Shown here in pieces: positions 16,275 to 25,066 of a stretch of DNA of 64,000 bases. The notes below the pieces were generated by a model. The model searched no databases, was not told where the DNA came from, and worked only from the letters and a program-made list of their open reading frames with translations. Both the position numbers and the translations under genes were made by a program. Within the stretch, counting starts at the first letter, position 1. Every line of letters starts with the position of its first letter. The stretch comes from Winogradskyella sp. PG-2 (GTDB lineage Bacteria; Bacteroidota; Bacteroidia; Flavobacteriales; Flavobacteriaceae). Where the stretch lies: contig NZ_AP014583.1 in NCBI RefSeq assembly GCF_000828715.1, forward strand, positions 1,858,001-1,922,000, read 5' to 3'.

Positions 16275-17420
16275 ATGAAAAAGATACTTATATACTTATT
16301 ATGTGTAATCTTATTTGGATGCTATAATAATCAGAAAACAGAATTAGTCTCTACTACCGAAAATCAAGATAAACCTTTTGATAATGTAGAATGTTACGAA
16401 GTTGGTATGAAATGGAATGGTCATCTTAAATACACTTCAGGTCCTTTTTATGAATTAAATGTAATAGAAAAAACTACTGATTTAAAAAGTTTATTGGTCA
16501 GAAAGGATACCATCACTATTTTAAAAATTAATTCTCTTAAATTAAAAGAACTCCCTGAGGAATTACTTCTTTTTACAAACCTTGAAGCATTAGATATATC
16601 AGATAATCCATTTCAAAATCTAGAAAAATTAATTAGTGATTTAAGTAAATTTCCAAGACTTCAACTATTGGCAATGAACCACTGTGGTATAGTTGAGCTT
16701 CCAGATAATTTGTCACGATTAAATAATTTAATAGGTTTAGCATTAAATCAAAACGAAGGTTTAAAAAATATTAGCAAAGTTCATCAACTTGATAAGTTAA
16801 AGTATTTGGATATTAGTGGAAATAAAAAATTAAAAGATTTACCTGATGATATAGGAAGCCTTAAATGTTTAGAACAAATAGTTATGGGAGGCTCTGGTAT
16901 TATAAGGTTGAGAGATGAGTTAACATATTGTATTAACCTTAGAGAGATAACTGCCAATGCTTGTAAAATTAAAGAACTGCCTATAAACATAGGAAATCTC
17001 AAAAAACTAAAAAAATTAAATTTAGGAGCAAATAGAATAGAATTAATACCTGAGTCAATAGGAGAATTAAGTGAATTAGACTATTTAAGTTTAGGAACGA
17101 ATGACATATTTTATCTACCAGAATCAATTTCTAATCTTAGAGAATTGTACTCAATTAGCTTAGAACTTAATAGATTTAGAGCCTTTCCTAGAGAGGTCTT
17201 AAAATTGAGGAATCTCCGATATTTAGATTTGCACAACAATAATTTTAAAGATGTTCCTATTGAAGTTGCAGATTTACCTAATCTAACAAGAGTTTATGTT
17301 GATCATGAATTAATTTCTGATGATAATATTGAAGTATTAAGAAATAGAAATCCAGATTTGGAGGTAGAAAGCCGTGATGCTTTAAGACTTGTTCCAAATG
17401 AACCTAAGCGTAAAAACTAA
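16275..17420 (+). CDS. Leucine-rich-repeat lipoprotein
   Basis: A 381-residue protein with a lipoprotein signal ending in ILFGC (Cys16). From about residue 85 to 355 it consists of roughly eleven leucine-rich repeats of about 23 residues, of the bacterial type, e.g. LKKLNLGANRIELIPESIGEL and LRYLDLHNNNFKDVP. There is no catalytic domain, so it is a surface or periplasmic binding protein. An imperfect dyad (TTCCGCA, then TGTGGAA) lies about 15 bp upstream. The stop codon abuts the start of hemW. The ligand is unknown. Confidence 0.85.
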   Translation: MKKILIYLLCVILFGCYNNQKTELVSTTENQDKPFDNVECYEVGMKWNGHLKYTSGPFYELNVIEKTTDLKSLLVRKDTITILKINSLKLKELPEELLLFTNLEALDISDNPFQNLEKLISDLSKFPRLQLLAMNHCGIVELPDNLSRLNNLIGLALNQNEGLKNISKVHQLDKLKYLDISGNKKLKDLPDDIGSLKCLEQIVMGGSGIIRLRDELTYCINLREITANACKIKELPINIGNLKKLKKLNLGANRIELIPESIGELSELDYLSLGTNDIFYLPESISNLRELYSISLELNRFRAFPREVLKLRNLRYLDLHNNNFKDVPIEVADLPNLTRVYVDHELISDDNIEVLRNRNPDLEVESRDALRLVPNEPKRKN

Positions 17421-18554
17421 ATGGCAGGCATCTACATCCACATACCATTTTGTAAACAGGCTTGTCATTATTGCGATTTCCATTTTTCTACATCGTTAAA
17501 AAAGAAAGATGACCTGATTAATGCATTAACCAAAGAATTAGAACTTCGTAAAGAAGAATTTAAAGATATAACTATTGAAACTATTTATTTTGGCGGAGGT
17601 ACACCTTCTTTACTAACAAATAACGAATTACAATTCTTAATTGATGCAGTTTACAAACACTATAAAGTTTCAAATAATCCTGAGATTACTTTAGAAGCTA
17701 ATCCTGACGATTTATCTAAAAATCGAATAATAGAATTATCTAAAAGTCCAATTAATCGCCTTTCAATTGGTATTCAATCTTTTTTCGAAGCAGACTTAAA
17801 ATTAATGAATCGCGCGCACAATGCTGAAGAAGCGAAAGCTTGTTTAGAAGAAGCAACAAAACACTTTGATAATATTTCACTCGATTTAATTTATGGTATT
17901 CCTGGATCCACAAATGCCCAATGGAATGAAAATATTGAAACTGCTTTAAGTTATAATGTTCCTCATATTTCGAGTTATGCATTGACAGTAGAACCAAAAA
18001 CTGCACTGGCATCATTTATAAAAAAAGGAATAATTGATAATGTTGATGATGAACAAGCTCATGAGCAATTTCATATTTTAAAAGAGAAGTTAGAAGATGA
18101 AGGTTTTATGCATTACGAACTCTCAAACTTTGGAAAGGATAATTTTTTTAGTAGAAATAATTCAGCCTATTGGAAAGGTAAATCTTATATAGGTATTGGA
18201 CCATCAGCGCATTCCTTTAATGGTAAACAACGTGGTTGGAATGTGAGTAATAATTCAAAATACATAAAGGCGATTCAACAAAATGAATTACCAATAGAAA
18301 TAGAGATCTTAACACTTACAGATCAATACAATGAATATGTAATGACTGGATTGCGCACTATTTGGGGAGTCTCGTTTCTAAAAGTAGAAAACGATTTTGG
18401 CATAGTTTTTAAGGATTACTTAATTGAACAATCAGAAGTTTTTATAAACCAACATTTATTGTATATTGATGATGAGCATTTACGAGTTACTAAAAAAGGA
18501 CAATTTTTGAGTGATGGTATTGCTTCAGAACTGTTTAAACTTAATTTATCTTGA
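17421..18554 (+). CDS. hemW: Heme chaperone HemW (radical SAM)
   Basis: A 377-residue radical SAM protein of the HemW family, previously often annotated as oxygen-independent coproporphyrinogen III oxidase. The iron-sulfur motif is CKQACHYCDF with Cys11, Cys15 and Cys18. It is followed by IYFGGGTPSLL, and then LEANPDDLS and NRLSIGIQSF. The C-terminal HemW domain includes SRNNSAYWKGKSYIGIGPSAHSF. The CxxxCxYC spacing without an N-terminal extension is typical of HemW, not HemN. HemW is thought to insert heme into respiratory proteins. It overlaps the following cyclase gene by 4 nt. Confidence 0.93.
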   Translation: MAGIYIHIPFCKQACHYCDFHFSTSLKKKDDLINALTKELELRKEEFKDITIETIYFGGGTPSLLTNNELQFLIDAVYKHYKVSNNPEITLEANPDDLSKNRIIELSKSPINRLSIGIQSFFEADLKLMNRAHNAEEAKACLEEATKHFDNISLDLIYGIPGSTNAQWNENIETALSYNVPHISSYALTVEPKTALASFIKKGIIDNVDDEQAHEQFHILKEKLEDEGFMHYELSNFGKDNFFSRNNSAYWKGKSYIGIGPSAHSFNGKQRGWNVSNNSKYIKAIQQNELPIEIEILTLTDQYNEYVMTGLRTIWGVSFLKVENDFGIVFKDYLIEQSEVFINQHLLYIDDEHLRVTKKGQFLSDGIASELFKLNLS

Positions 18555-19300
18555 TTACTACAATACAATACAATTCCAGAAAACTAAAAATAGATTTATC
18601 TCAGCCATTAGATATTTCAATACCATTACGAGGTAACGCACCTAACGTTAATGTCTGGTATATCGGTCCACCAAAAATTGAAGCAGCCGTTATAGATGGT
18701 CAGACAGTAAGTGTGGCTGAAGGCGCTGTCGTAAACTTTAATAATATAACATTTAATCCACATTCGCATTGTACACACACTGAAACAGTTGGTCATATTA
18801 CGGAAAAAGTATATTCGATTAATAAACACCTCGAACAATTCTTCTTTTTAGCTGAAGTCGTTACGGTTGCACCAGAAAAATTAGATGATGATTACGTGAT
18901 TTCTAAAAAGCAATTACAGTTTGCAATAGGTAATAAAAAACGAGAAGCTATTATTATTAGAACCTTACCAAATACTAATAGTAAAAAATCTAGACAATAT
19001 TCACATACCAATCCTACCTATTTGCTAGAGGATGCAGCCATTTACTTGAGATCTAAAGGTATTAAGCATTTGCTTATAGATTTACCGAGTGTAGATAAAG
19101 AGAAAGATGGTGGTGAACTTTTAGCACATAATGCCTTTTGGAATACAAAAGGAAACTTGAGGTTAGATGCAACAATAACTGAGTTTATTTATGTCTCTAA
19201 TAAGATTGATGATGGTTGTTACATGCTAAACCTTCAGATTGCGCCTTTTGAAAATGATGCAGCTCCAAGTAAACCAATTTTATATAAAATATTAGAATAA
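18551..19300 (+). CDS. Cyclase / arylformamidase family protein
   Basis: A 249-residue member of the metal-dependent cyclase family, whose best known member is kynurenine formamidase. The metal-binding region is PHSHCTHTETVGH, a variant of the usual HxGTHxDxPxH site with Cys in place of the Gly; most of the His ligands are kept. A second conserved patch is LLIDLPSVDKEKDGG, followed by HNAFW. The start is TTG at 18551, overlapping the hemW stop; no ATG is available near it and the domain begins at once. The substrate cannot be told from sequence. Confidence 0.85.
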   Translation: MITTIQYNSRKLKIDLSQPLDISIPLRGNAPNVNVWYIGPPKIEAAVIDGQTVSVAEGAVVNFNNITFNPHSHCTHTETVGHITEKVYSINKHLEQFFFLAEVVTVAPEKLDDDYVISKKQLQFAIGNKKREAIIIRTLPNTNSKKSRQYSHTNPTYLLEDAAIYLRSKGIKHLLIDLPSVDKEKDGGELLAHNAFWNTKGNLRLDATITEFIYVSNKIDDGCYMLNLQIAPFENDAAPSKPILYKILE

Positions 19301-19302
19301 CC

Positions 19303-19337
19303 ATATGTGACTAGAATTTTAAGCTAGTGTCACATAT
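19303..19337. other. Hairpin before the DUF4230 gene
   Basis: ATATGTGA (19303-19310) pairs exactly with TCACATAT (19330-19337), and CTAG occurs on both inner flanks. There is no T run, so it is not a standard terminator. It lies 10 bp before the DUF4230 start and could be an operator or a leader structure. Confidence 0.4.
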
Positions 19338-19347
19338 ATAAAGACAT

Positions 19348-19959
19348 ATGGGAACATTTTTTATAATCATAGTAAGCATTTTGGTAACCGTAGGTTTAGT
19401 TACTATTTACAAACATTGGAAAACTAAACAAACTACAAATGCACAATCTATTTTACTTTTAGATAAGATAAAAAGTGTTTGTAAGTTTATAACCGTAGAA
19501 GGTGACTTTGCAGAGATTTATCATTACGAAGATGTGAAAGAGAAGTTTTTAAAACTCATCTCTAGCAAGAAAAAAGCATTGGTAGTTATTAATGCAAAAG
19601 CACATGTGGGGTTTGATTTGAGTAAAGTAAAAATGAGCTCAAACTCTAAATCTAAGACTGTAACGTTATCTCATTTCCCTCAACCAGAAGTCTTATCTAT
19701 TGAAAGTAATATTAATTATTACGACAAGCAAGATGGTATGTTCAATAAGTTTGAAGCTTCTGATTTAACAGAATTGAGTGCTAAAGCTAAAGAGCATATT
19801 ATGGATAAGATTCCAGAAAGTGGTCTTTACAATGTAGCTAAACATGAAGCTCTAGAAGCTATTCAGCTCATTGAAAATTTAGTAGAAACAATAGGTTGGA
19901 CACTAGATTATACCGCTTTAAAGATTGAATCTTCCGAAGTTAAAAAATTAGAAGAGTGA
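19348..19959 (+). CDS. DUF4230 domain protein, membrane anchored
   Basis: A 203-residue protein with one N-terminal membrane segment (residues 3-20) and a DUF4230 domain over the rest. The domain shows KFITVEGDFAEIYHYED, then KALVVINAKAHVGFDLSK and VTLSHFPQPEVLSIES, then many Ala/Glu helices. The family is widespread in Bacteroidota and other bacteria, has no established function, and is predicted to face outside the cytoplasmic membrane. The stop codon overlaps the start of the frameshifted GNAT gene. Confidence 0.85.
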   Translation: MGTFFIIIVSILVTVGLVTIYKHWKTKQTTNAQSILLLDKIKSVCKFITVEGDFAEIYHYEDVKEKFLKLISSKKKALVVINAKAHVGFDLSKVKMSSNSKSKTVTLSHFPQPEVLSIESNINYYDKQDGMFNKFEASDLTELSAKAKEHIMDKIPESGLYNVAKHEALEAIQLIENLVETIGWTLDYTALKIESSEVKKLEE

Positions 19960-20335
19960 TAGAGATTTCTAAAGACAAGACTAAGTTACAAGTAGAAGTA
20001 ATTCATCAATTTTAACTGAAACTTATTGGGCAAAAGGTAGAACTATTGACGAGGTAAAAATGTCGATATCACATTGTCTTTGTTTTGGAGTTTATATAAA
20101 TGATAAACAAATTGGTTTTGCCAGAATAGCAACTGATTATGTTGTGTTTGCTTATCTAATGGACGTGTTTATTCTTCCGGAATATAGAGGGAATGGGTAT
20201 TCTAAATTACTTTTAAAAGCCATAAATGAAGAACAACAATTACATAATTGTAAAATGTGGATGTTAAAAACGGCTGATGCACATACTTTATATAAGCAGT
20301 TTGGCTACACAAACTTAAACATCCAGAAAAATTAA
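19956..20335 (+). pseudogene. GNAT acetyltransferase gene with frameshift
   Basis: Two frames join into one GNAT N-acetyltransferase of about 125 residues. The first, from a GTG at 19956 overlapping the previous stop, reads VIEISKDKTKLQVEVIHQF and then hits TAA. One missing T in the TTTT around 20010-20013 would continue it as LTETYWAKGRTIDEVK into the main frame, which starts apparently at 20060. The downstream part has the acetyl-CoA loop in VFILPEYRGNGYSKLLL and ends YKQFGYTNL, so the catalytic core is intact. Either the gene is inactivated by a single-base loss or the assembly has an error there. The core alone, 91 residues from ATG 20060, lacks the first strands of the fold. Confidence 0.8.
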
Positions 20336-20351
20336 TGGAACGAATCTTAAC

Positions 20352-20714
20352 ATGAATATTGAAGATTACAGAAACTACTGCATTAATAAAAAGGAAGTTA
20401 CAGAGCACTTCCCTTTTGATAATGATACACTAGTCTTTAAAGTTTGTAATAAAATGTTTGCTTTAGCTTCATTAAAAAGATGGGAAAATGGTGAAGCATT
20501 TATAAACTTAAAGTGCGATCCAGAATATGCACAAGTGTTAAGAGCAGAATATGATAGCATTAAACCAGGTTATCACATGCACAAGCAACAATGGAATAGT
20601 GTATATATTCATACTGGCGAACTTTCTCAAAGACTGATTACAGAATTAATCGACCATTCTTATGATATGGTTGTAAAAAGACTGCCTAAGAAATTCCAGT
20701 TTAAGCTACAATAA
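20352..20714 (+). CDS. MmcQ/YjbR family protein
   Basis: A 120-residue protein of the MmcQ/YjbR (DUF419) family. The family pattern is clear: the start YRNYCINKKEVTEHFPFDND, then LVFKVCNKMFALASL, LKCDPEYAQVLR, and the end part KQQWNSVYIHTGELSQRLITELIDHSYDMVVKRLPK. The fold resembles a cyanobacterial-type CyaY-like DNA-binding protein in structures of relatives, but the role is unsettled. It begins 16 bp after the GNAT frame ends and the two may be co-transcribed. Confidence 0.88.
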   Translation: MNIEDYRNYCINKKEVTEHFPFDNDTLVFKVCNKMFALASLKRWENGEAFINLKCDPEYAQVLRAEYDSIKPGYHMHKQQWNSVYIHTGELSQRLITELIDHSYDMVVKRLPKKFQFKLQ

Positions 20715-20745
20715 TTTTACTTAAAGTTATAATTTTACCATCTAA

Positions 20746-20807
20746 CGATTCAACAGGTTTACTTATCGAAAAACTCTACATGTAGATTACGCTTTCTTTT
20801 AATTTTG
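20746..20807 (+). promoter_or_regulatory. 21-bp box promoter upstream of the 62-aa ORF
   Basis: Two boxes, CGATTC starting at 20746 and CGAAAAA starting at 20767, are 21 bp apart. TAATTTTG (20800-20807), a perfect TAnnTTTG -7 element, begins exactly 33 bp after the second box. This is the same layout as at the exopolysaccharide promoters. The transcript would run into the small ORF at 20980 with a leader of about 165 nt. Confidence 0.6.
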
Positions 20808-20979
20808 TCTCAAGAATTATCAACCAAAATGAATTGATAGATTGTGAGTGTAATTGCTATTTAATCCATTTCATTAATTATAGATTTATCCGCTTATTTA
20901 TTCAGGAAAAATCAGTTAAGTTTCAACGATTTTAAAGAGTCATATCTATTCATAAATGATACTTTAACCAAAGGGGCAT

Positions 20980-21168
20980 GTGAAAGAAAGTAGTAATGAT
21001 CTTACCATATCAGAAATTAAAACTGATCAAATTAAAATAGAATTGAATAAAAGTCTTAAACACTTAGAATTTATTAACCAATTAGAAAACTATATAGAGT
21101 TATTAGGTGAAAGCGTTTTAACTGTTGAGTTTTTAAAAGAGTTTGAGGAAAGTAAGAGAAAAGCATAA
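20980..21168 (+). CDS. Small acidic hypothetical protein
   Basis: A 62-residue hydrophilic protein read from GTG 20980, with an AAAGGGG purine run about 8 bp upstream that would serve as ribosome binding site. It is predicted to be two helices (TDQIKIELNKSLKHLEFINQLENYIELLGES, split across the middle here) with no signal peptide and no membrane segment. I do not recognise a family. It lies between a 21-bp box promoter and the promoter of the H-NOX operon, so it belongs to the signalling island by position. It could be a small partner protein; a chance ORF is not excluded. Confidence 0.45.
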   Translation: MKESSNDLTISEIKTDQIKIELNKSLKHLEFINQLENYIELLGESVLTVEFLKEFEESKRKA

Positions 21169-21230
21169 CTATCAATTATAAAGACGACTAATACTTTTGA
21201 CCTTGCAGCTTAAAAATTAAATTTCCATTC

Positions 21231-21314
21231 GTCGACACTTGGCTGCAATCTGTCGAAACATAAATACAATTAACCGAAAATAGATCTAATCCATTAGCAA
21301 TAAACGTTAATTTG
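21231..21314 (+). promoter_or_regulatory. Three 21-bp boxes and promoter of the H-NOX signalling operon
   Basis: Boxes CGACACTT (21233), CGAAACAT (21254) and CGAAAATA (21275) follow each other at exactly 21 bp. TTAATTTG (21307-21314), one mismatch from TAnnTTTG, begins 32 bp after the last box. The first two boxes are preceded by GT, giving GTCGACAC and GTCGAAAC. This control region precedes the operon that encodes a LytTR regulator, so autoregulation is plausible. Confidence 0.7.
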
Positions 21315-21338
21315 TTTTCATTAGACAAAAAACGCAAA

Positions 21339-21749
21339 ATGAAAACCCTCAACATACTATTAATCGAAGATGACATTATAGAAGTGATGAAACTCAACAG
21401 AGCAACAAGTTCTTTGGGGTTAAATCATAAAATTAAAGAAGCTAATAATGGAGAAGATGCACTAAGTATATTAGAGCAAAAAGACAGTTTACCAGATATT
21501 ATATTACTAGATTTAAACATGCCAAAAATCAATGGTACTGAATTTCTAAGGATACTTAAGGCAGACCATCGATTGAAGTATATTCCAACGATAATACTTA
21601 CAACATCAAATAACCAACGTGATTTATTAGAATGTTATAAGATAGGTATTGCTGGTTATGTCTCAAAACCTTTAAAATATGAGGATTATGTTTCCAAAAT
21701 AGAAAAATTATTAGGATATTGGAGCATAAACGAATTAATTAAGTCATAA
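21339..21749 (+). CDS. Single-domain response regulator
   Basis: A 136-residue stand-alone receiver read from ATG 21339 (the longer frame from 21312 adds nine unlikely residues). Acidic pocket Asp11-Asp12, phosphoacceptor Asp58 in ILLDLNMP, Thr/Ser in ILTTSN and Lys in YVSKPLK are all present, so it should be phosphorylatable. No output domain follows. It belongs to the Rcp1-like group of receivers often paired with heme or light sensing kinases. The stop overlaps the H-NOX start by 1 nt. As first gene of the operon it may compete for phosphate or act by protein contact. Confidence 0.9.
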   Translation: MKTLNILLIEDDIIEVMKLNRATSSLGLNHKIKEANNGEDALSILEQKDSLPDIILLDLNMPKINGTEFLRILKADHRLKYIPTIILTTSNNQRDLLECYKIGIAGYVSKPLKYEDYVSKIEKLLGYWSINELIKS

Positions 21750-22288
21750 TGAAAGGAATGATTTTTACTGAATTTTTAGAGCTTGTTGAAGAAAAATTTG
21801 GACTAGTAATGGTTGATAAGATTATAAATCAATCTAATTTGGATTCTGAAGGAATTTATACAGCTGTAGGTACATACGAATTTTCTGATATGTTACAACT
21901 TCTTACACATCTGAGTAATAATACTGATATTTCAATCGATGATTTACTGCTGGTTTACTCAGAGCATTTGTTTAAAGCCTTGTTAAAAACACACCCTAAT
22001 TTGGTAGATCATTACAAAGATCCAATGGATCTGTTGGCTTCAATAGAGAACCATATACATGTAGAAGTGCAAAAAATATATCCTGAAGCTCAATTACCAA
22101 CTTTTGAAATAGAAGATCGTACAGAAACCAAAATGATAATGATTTATAAATCAGATAAAGCATTGTACATGCTTGGTAAAGGTTTGATGTTAGAAACATT
22201 TAAGTCATTTAAAGTACCTGTAAATATTGAGGTTGAAAAACTTAATAAAATTGGTACAGAGGTGAGATTCACGATTAATAGGAGCTAA
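21749..22288 (+). CDS. H-NOX (heme NO-binding) domain protein
   Basis: A 179-residue stand-alone H-NOX protein, the bacterial relative of the soluble guanylate cyclase heme domain. The proximal heme ligand is His104 in HVEVQKIYPEAQLP, with Pro117 thirteen residues later as in the family. The heme-propionate motif YxSxR appears as Tyr133, Ser135 and Lys137, i.e. with Lys in place of Arg. Counted from these anchors, the position of the oxygen-binding distal tyrosine of Thermoanaerobacter H-NOX is Leu142, so NO selectivity is expected. Both adjoining genes overlap by one base. In other bacteria such H-NOX proteins inhibit a partner histidine kinase when NO is bound; the next gene is such a kinase. 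Confidence 0.92.
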   Translation: MKGMIFTEFLELVEEKFGLVMVDKIINQSNLDSEGIYTAVGTYEFSDMLQLLTHLSNNTDISIDDLLLVYSEHLFKALLKTHPNLVDHYKDPMDLLASIENHIHVEVQKIYPEAQLPTFEIEDRTETKMIMIYKSDKALYMLGKGLMLETFKSFKVPVNIEVEKLNKIGTEVRFTINRS

Positions 22289-23877
22289 TGAGTCAAGAGG
22301 AGATTAATATTCTCAAAAGAGCACTCAAGCGCGAAAAGGCATCTAGAAAAGCTGCTGAAGAGATTTTAGAAGCAAAGTCTGCAGAGCTTTATGAGGTTAA
22401 TAAAAAGCTTGAAGCTTCCCATAATGAGCTAATTTCTTTATATAATAAAACAAATTCTCAATTACAAGGTGTATTTGAAAACATAGTTGATGCTTATGTT
22501 ATTATGGACCTTTGGGGCAATATTCTAAAACTGAATGATGCCGCAGTGGAGTTACTAGGTTTTGAGACTACCAAAGATGATGGTAACCTTATGAATCTTG
22601 TCGATCCAAACGATAAGGATATGATTACTCCTTCATTTAAAAAATTAATAGAAGCGGGTTCTATTACAGATTTTAAAATTACTATTTTAACTAGCAAAAA
22701 AACAAGAAAGTTTATACATATTAACGCCAGTATTATATACGAAAATGATAGAGCGGTAGCTGCACAGGGCATTATTAGAGATATAACTTTAGAAGATAAA
22801 TACCAAAAAGCTTTAGAAGCAGAAAAACAAAAGTATAGCAGTATAATTGCTAATATGAATTTAGGATTAGTTGAGTTTAATAGTAATGATGAAATTCAGA
22901 TGATAAATCAGAGTTTTTCTGAGATGTCTGGTTATAAAGAAGATGAGTTGATTGGTAAAACAGGATGGGAAATGTTTCCTGATGATTGTGGTTCGGACAT
23001 AATTAAAAAAGAAAGTAAAAAACACGCTAAAGGTGAGTCTAATTCCTATGAAGTTAAAGTAAAAACAAAAAATAGAGATACTAGGTATTGGTTAATTAGT
23101 GAAGCACCTAATTATGATCTCAATGGTAATATAATAGGCTTAATAGGTATTCATTTAGATATCACCGATCTAAAAAGTTTACAATTTCAAAAAGAAAGTC
23201 TTCTTTCTAAGTTAGAAAAAAGTAATGATGAGTTGCAAGAATATGCACATATAGTTTCACACGATTTAAAATCGCCTCTGCGAAGTATTGATGCTTTAAT
23301 TCAATGGATTAAAGAAGATAATAAAGACCAACTAAATGAAGTTACACTTCAAAATTTTGCACATATAGAAGGGACTTTAGAAAAGATGGAGCAACTCATC
23401 TCTGACATATTAGATTATTCGAGTATTGGGTCCGAAAATAATGAAAAGGCTGATGTGAATACTAAAGAATTAGTAAATGAATTAGTGAATATTTTATATG
23501 TACCAGATCATATTAAGATTTCTGTAACTGAAGATATGCCAATTGTAAAGGGCGATAAAATAAAGCTTCAACAATTATTTCAAAATTTAATTAGTAATGC
23601 TGTAAAGTTTATTGATAAACAAGAGGGGAAAATAGATATAAATGTAAAAAAATTACCAAATCATTTTGAATTTTCAATAACCGATAACGGTATGGGTATT
23701 GAGAATCAGTTTCATGATAAAATTTTTAAAATTTTTCATTCTTTAAATAATAGTAAAGAATCTACAGGTATTGGTTTATCTATTGTAAAAAAGATTGTTG
23801 ATTTACACAAGGGAAGTATCTGGCTTGAAAGTGAACCAGGTAAAGGTTCAACGTTCTATTTTACCCTAAAAAAATAA
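22288..23877 (+). CDS. PAS-PAS histidine kinase, probable H-NOX partner
   Basis: A 529-residue cytoplasmic histidine kinase. A coiled coil (residues 1-60) leads to a first PAS domain (about 60-170) and a second (about 185-300). The HisKA domain has the phosphoacceptor His325 in AHIVSHDLKSPLRSID. The ATPase domain has QNLISNAVKF, DNGMGI and STGIGLSIVKKIV. There is no membrane segment, so the input must be intracellular, in line with a partner H-NOX protein encoded directly upstream with a 1-nt overlap. It has no receiver, so phosphate must pass to separate receivers or the Hpt in this operon. The kinase core is a close paralogue of the one encoded at 25067. Confidence 0.92.
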   Translation: MSQEEINILKRALKREKASRKAAEEILEAKSAELYEVNKKLEASHNELISLYNKTNSQLQGVFENIVDAYVIMDLWGNILKLNDAAVELLGFETTKDDGNLMNLVDPNDKDMITPSFKKLIEAGSITDFKITILTSKKTRKFIHINASIIYENDRAVAAQGIIRDITLEDKYQKALEAEKQKYSSIIANMNLGLVEFNSNDEIQMINQSFSEMSGYKEDELIGKTGWEMFPDDCGSDIIKKESKKHAKGESNSYEVKVKTKNRDTRYWLISEAPNYDLNGNIIGLIGIHLDITDLKSLQFQKESLLSKLEKSNDELQEYAHIVSHDLKSPLRSIDALIQWIKEDNKDQLNEVTLQNFAHIEGTLEKMEQLISDILDYSSIGSENNEKADVNTKELVNELVNILYVPDHIKISVTEDMPIVKGDKIKLQQLFQNLISNAVKFIDKQEGKIDINVKKLPNHFEFSITDNGMGIENQFHDKIFKIFHSLNNSKESTGIGLSIVKKIVDLHKGSIWLESEPGKGSTFYFTLKK

Positions 23878-23878
23878 T

Positions 23879-24976
23879 ATGCTAATTACAACAACGAACA
23901 TTACTGAAATTGTAGACGCAATTTCAAACCATGTTAATGGCGAAGCTGCTTTAATTTCTGTAGGCGAACATACAGAAATTGATATAGAAAAGTTGGTTAT
24001 TACTTTAGATAATGCCAACTTAAAATTCATGGGTGGAATTTTTCCGAAAGTAATTCACGGAAATTCTATTTTTGATAAAGGTATAGTTTTGAATACCCTT
24101 AACAATGTCGAAGAACTATTCTTAGTAAAAGACATTAGCAAAAAAGATTACACCATCCCACAAATTAATTTTGATGAAAGTATTGCATATAGCATTATTA
24201 CTTATGTAGATGGTCTTACATCTAATATCTCTCATTATCTAAGTAGTTTATATGAAAACTATGGAATGCAAACCAATTATTTTGGAGGAGGAGCAGGTAG
24301 TTTGTCATTAGAGCAAAAGCCTTGTGTATTTTGTAATGAAGGTCTTTTTCAAGATGCAGCTGTAGGTTCTTTAGTGCGTATGCAATCTAGAATAGGAGTG
24401 CGACATGGATGGAATAAAGTTGATGGTCCTTTTATTGTAACAAAGGCCGAAGGCAATATTATAAAAGAGATTAATTGGAAAAACCCTTTTGAAGTCTATA
24501 AAGAGGTTGTAGAAGCTCATTCTAATAAACAATTTAATGATGATAATTTTTTCGAAATAGCTAATGGGTATCCTTTTGGTATTGTAAAAGATCATGCGGA
24601 ATGTATTGTAAGAGATCCTCTAATGGTTAACGAAAAAGGGGAACTAGTTTGCATCGGTGAGTTAGAGGATAATACACTTGTAGATATACTTAATGGTAGT
24701 GAAAGCTCTTTAATAGAAGCAGCTCAAAATGCAGCTGAAGAAAGCCTCTTATTAGCAGAACAACCAAAAAAAGCAATTATTATAGATTGTATTTCTAGAA
24801 TTTTATTTTTAGAAGATAATTTTGATAAAGAGCTCAATGCTATTACAAAAACGATAAGTGATAAGTTTCCTGATGTATCCGTTGGTGGAGCATTAACGCT
24901 TGGAGAAATATCGTCTTATGGTGAAGGGTTCTTAGAGTTTTATAACAAAACAGTTGTTATTGGTTTATTTGAATAG
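23879..24976 (+). CDS. FIST-domain protein (candidate NosP-type sensor)
   Basis: A 365-residue protein with FIST N and FIST C domains, seen in LISVGEHTEIDIEKLVITL and NYFGGGAGSLSLEQKPCVFCNEG, and at the end in VSVGGALTLGEISSYGEGFLEFYNKT. FIST proteins are small-ligand sensors, and the NosP members are NO-responsive heme proteins that control a histidine kinase and an Hpt pathway. Here the gene lies 1 bp after an H-NOX kinase and before another kinase and an Hpt gene, the gene company seen for NosP. Heme binding cannot be read from sequence: cysteines and histidines are present but I cannot name a ligand. Amino acid sensing is the alternative. Confidence 0.87.
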   Translation: MLITTTNITEIVDAISNHVNGEAALISVGEHTEIDIEKLVITLDNANLKFMGGIFPKVIHGNSIFDKGIVLNTLNNVEELFLVKDISKKDYTIPQINFDESIAYSIITYVDGLTSNISHYLSSLYENYGMQTNYFGGGAGSLSLEQKPCVFCNEGLFQDAAVGSLVRMQSRIGVRHGWNKVDGPFIVTKAEGNIIKEINWKNPFEVYKEVVEAHSNKQFNDDNFFEIANGYPFGIVKDHAECIVRDPLMVNEKGELVCIGELEDNTLVDILNGSESSLIEAAQNAAEESLLLAEQPKKAIIIDCISRILFLEDNFDKELNAITKTISDKFPDVSVGGALTLGEISSYGEGFLEFYNKTVVIGLFE

Positions 24977-25066
24977 ATGAAACGAGCATGATAAAAATTT
25001 TGTCACACAACGGAATGATTAATAGCGAACAGCATCTGACCTTAAAAAGGCAGTAATTATGAACAG

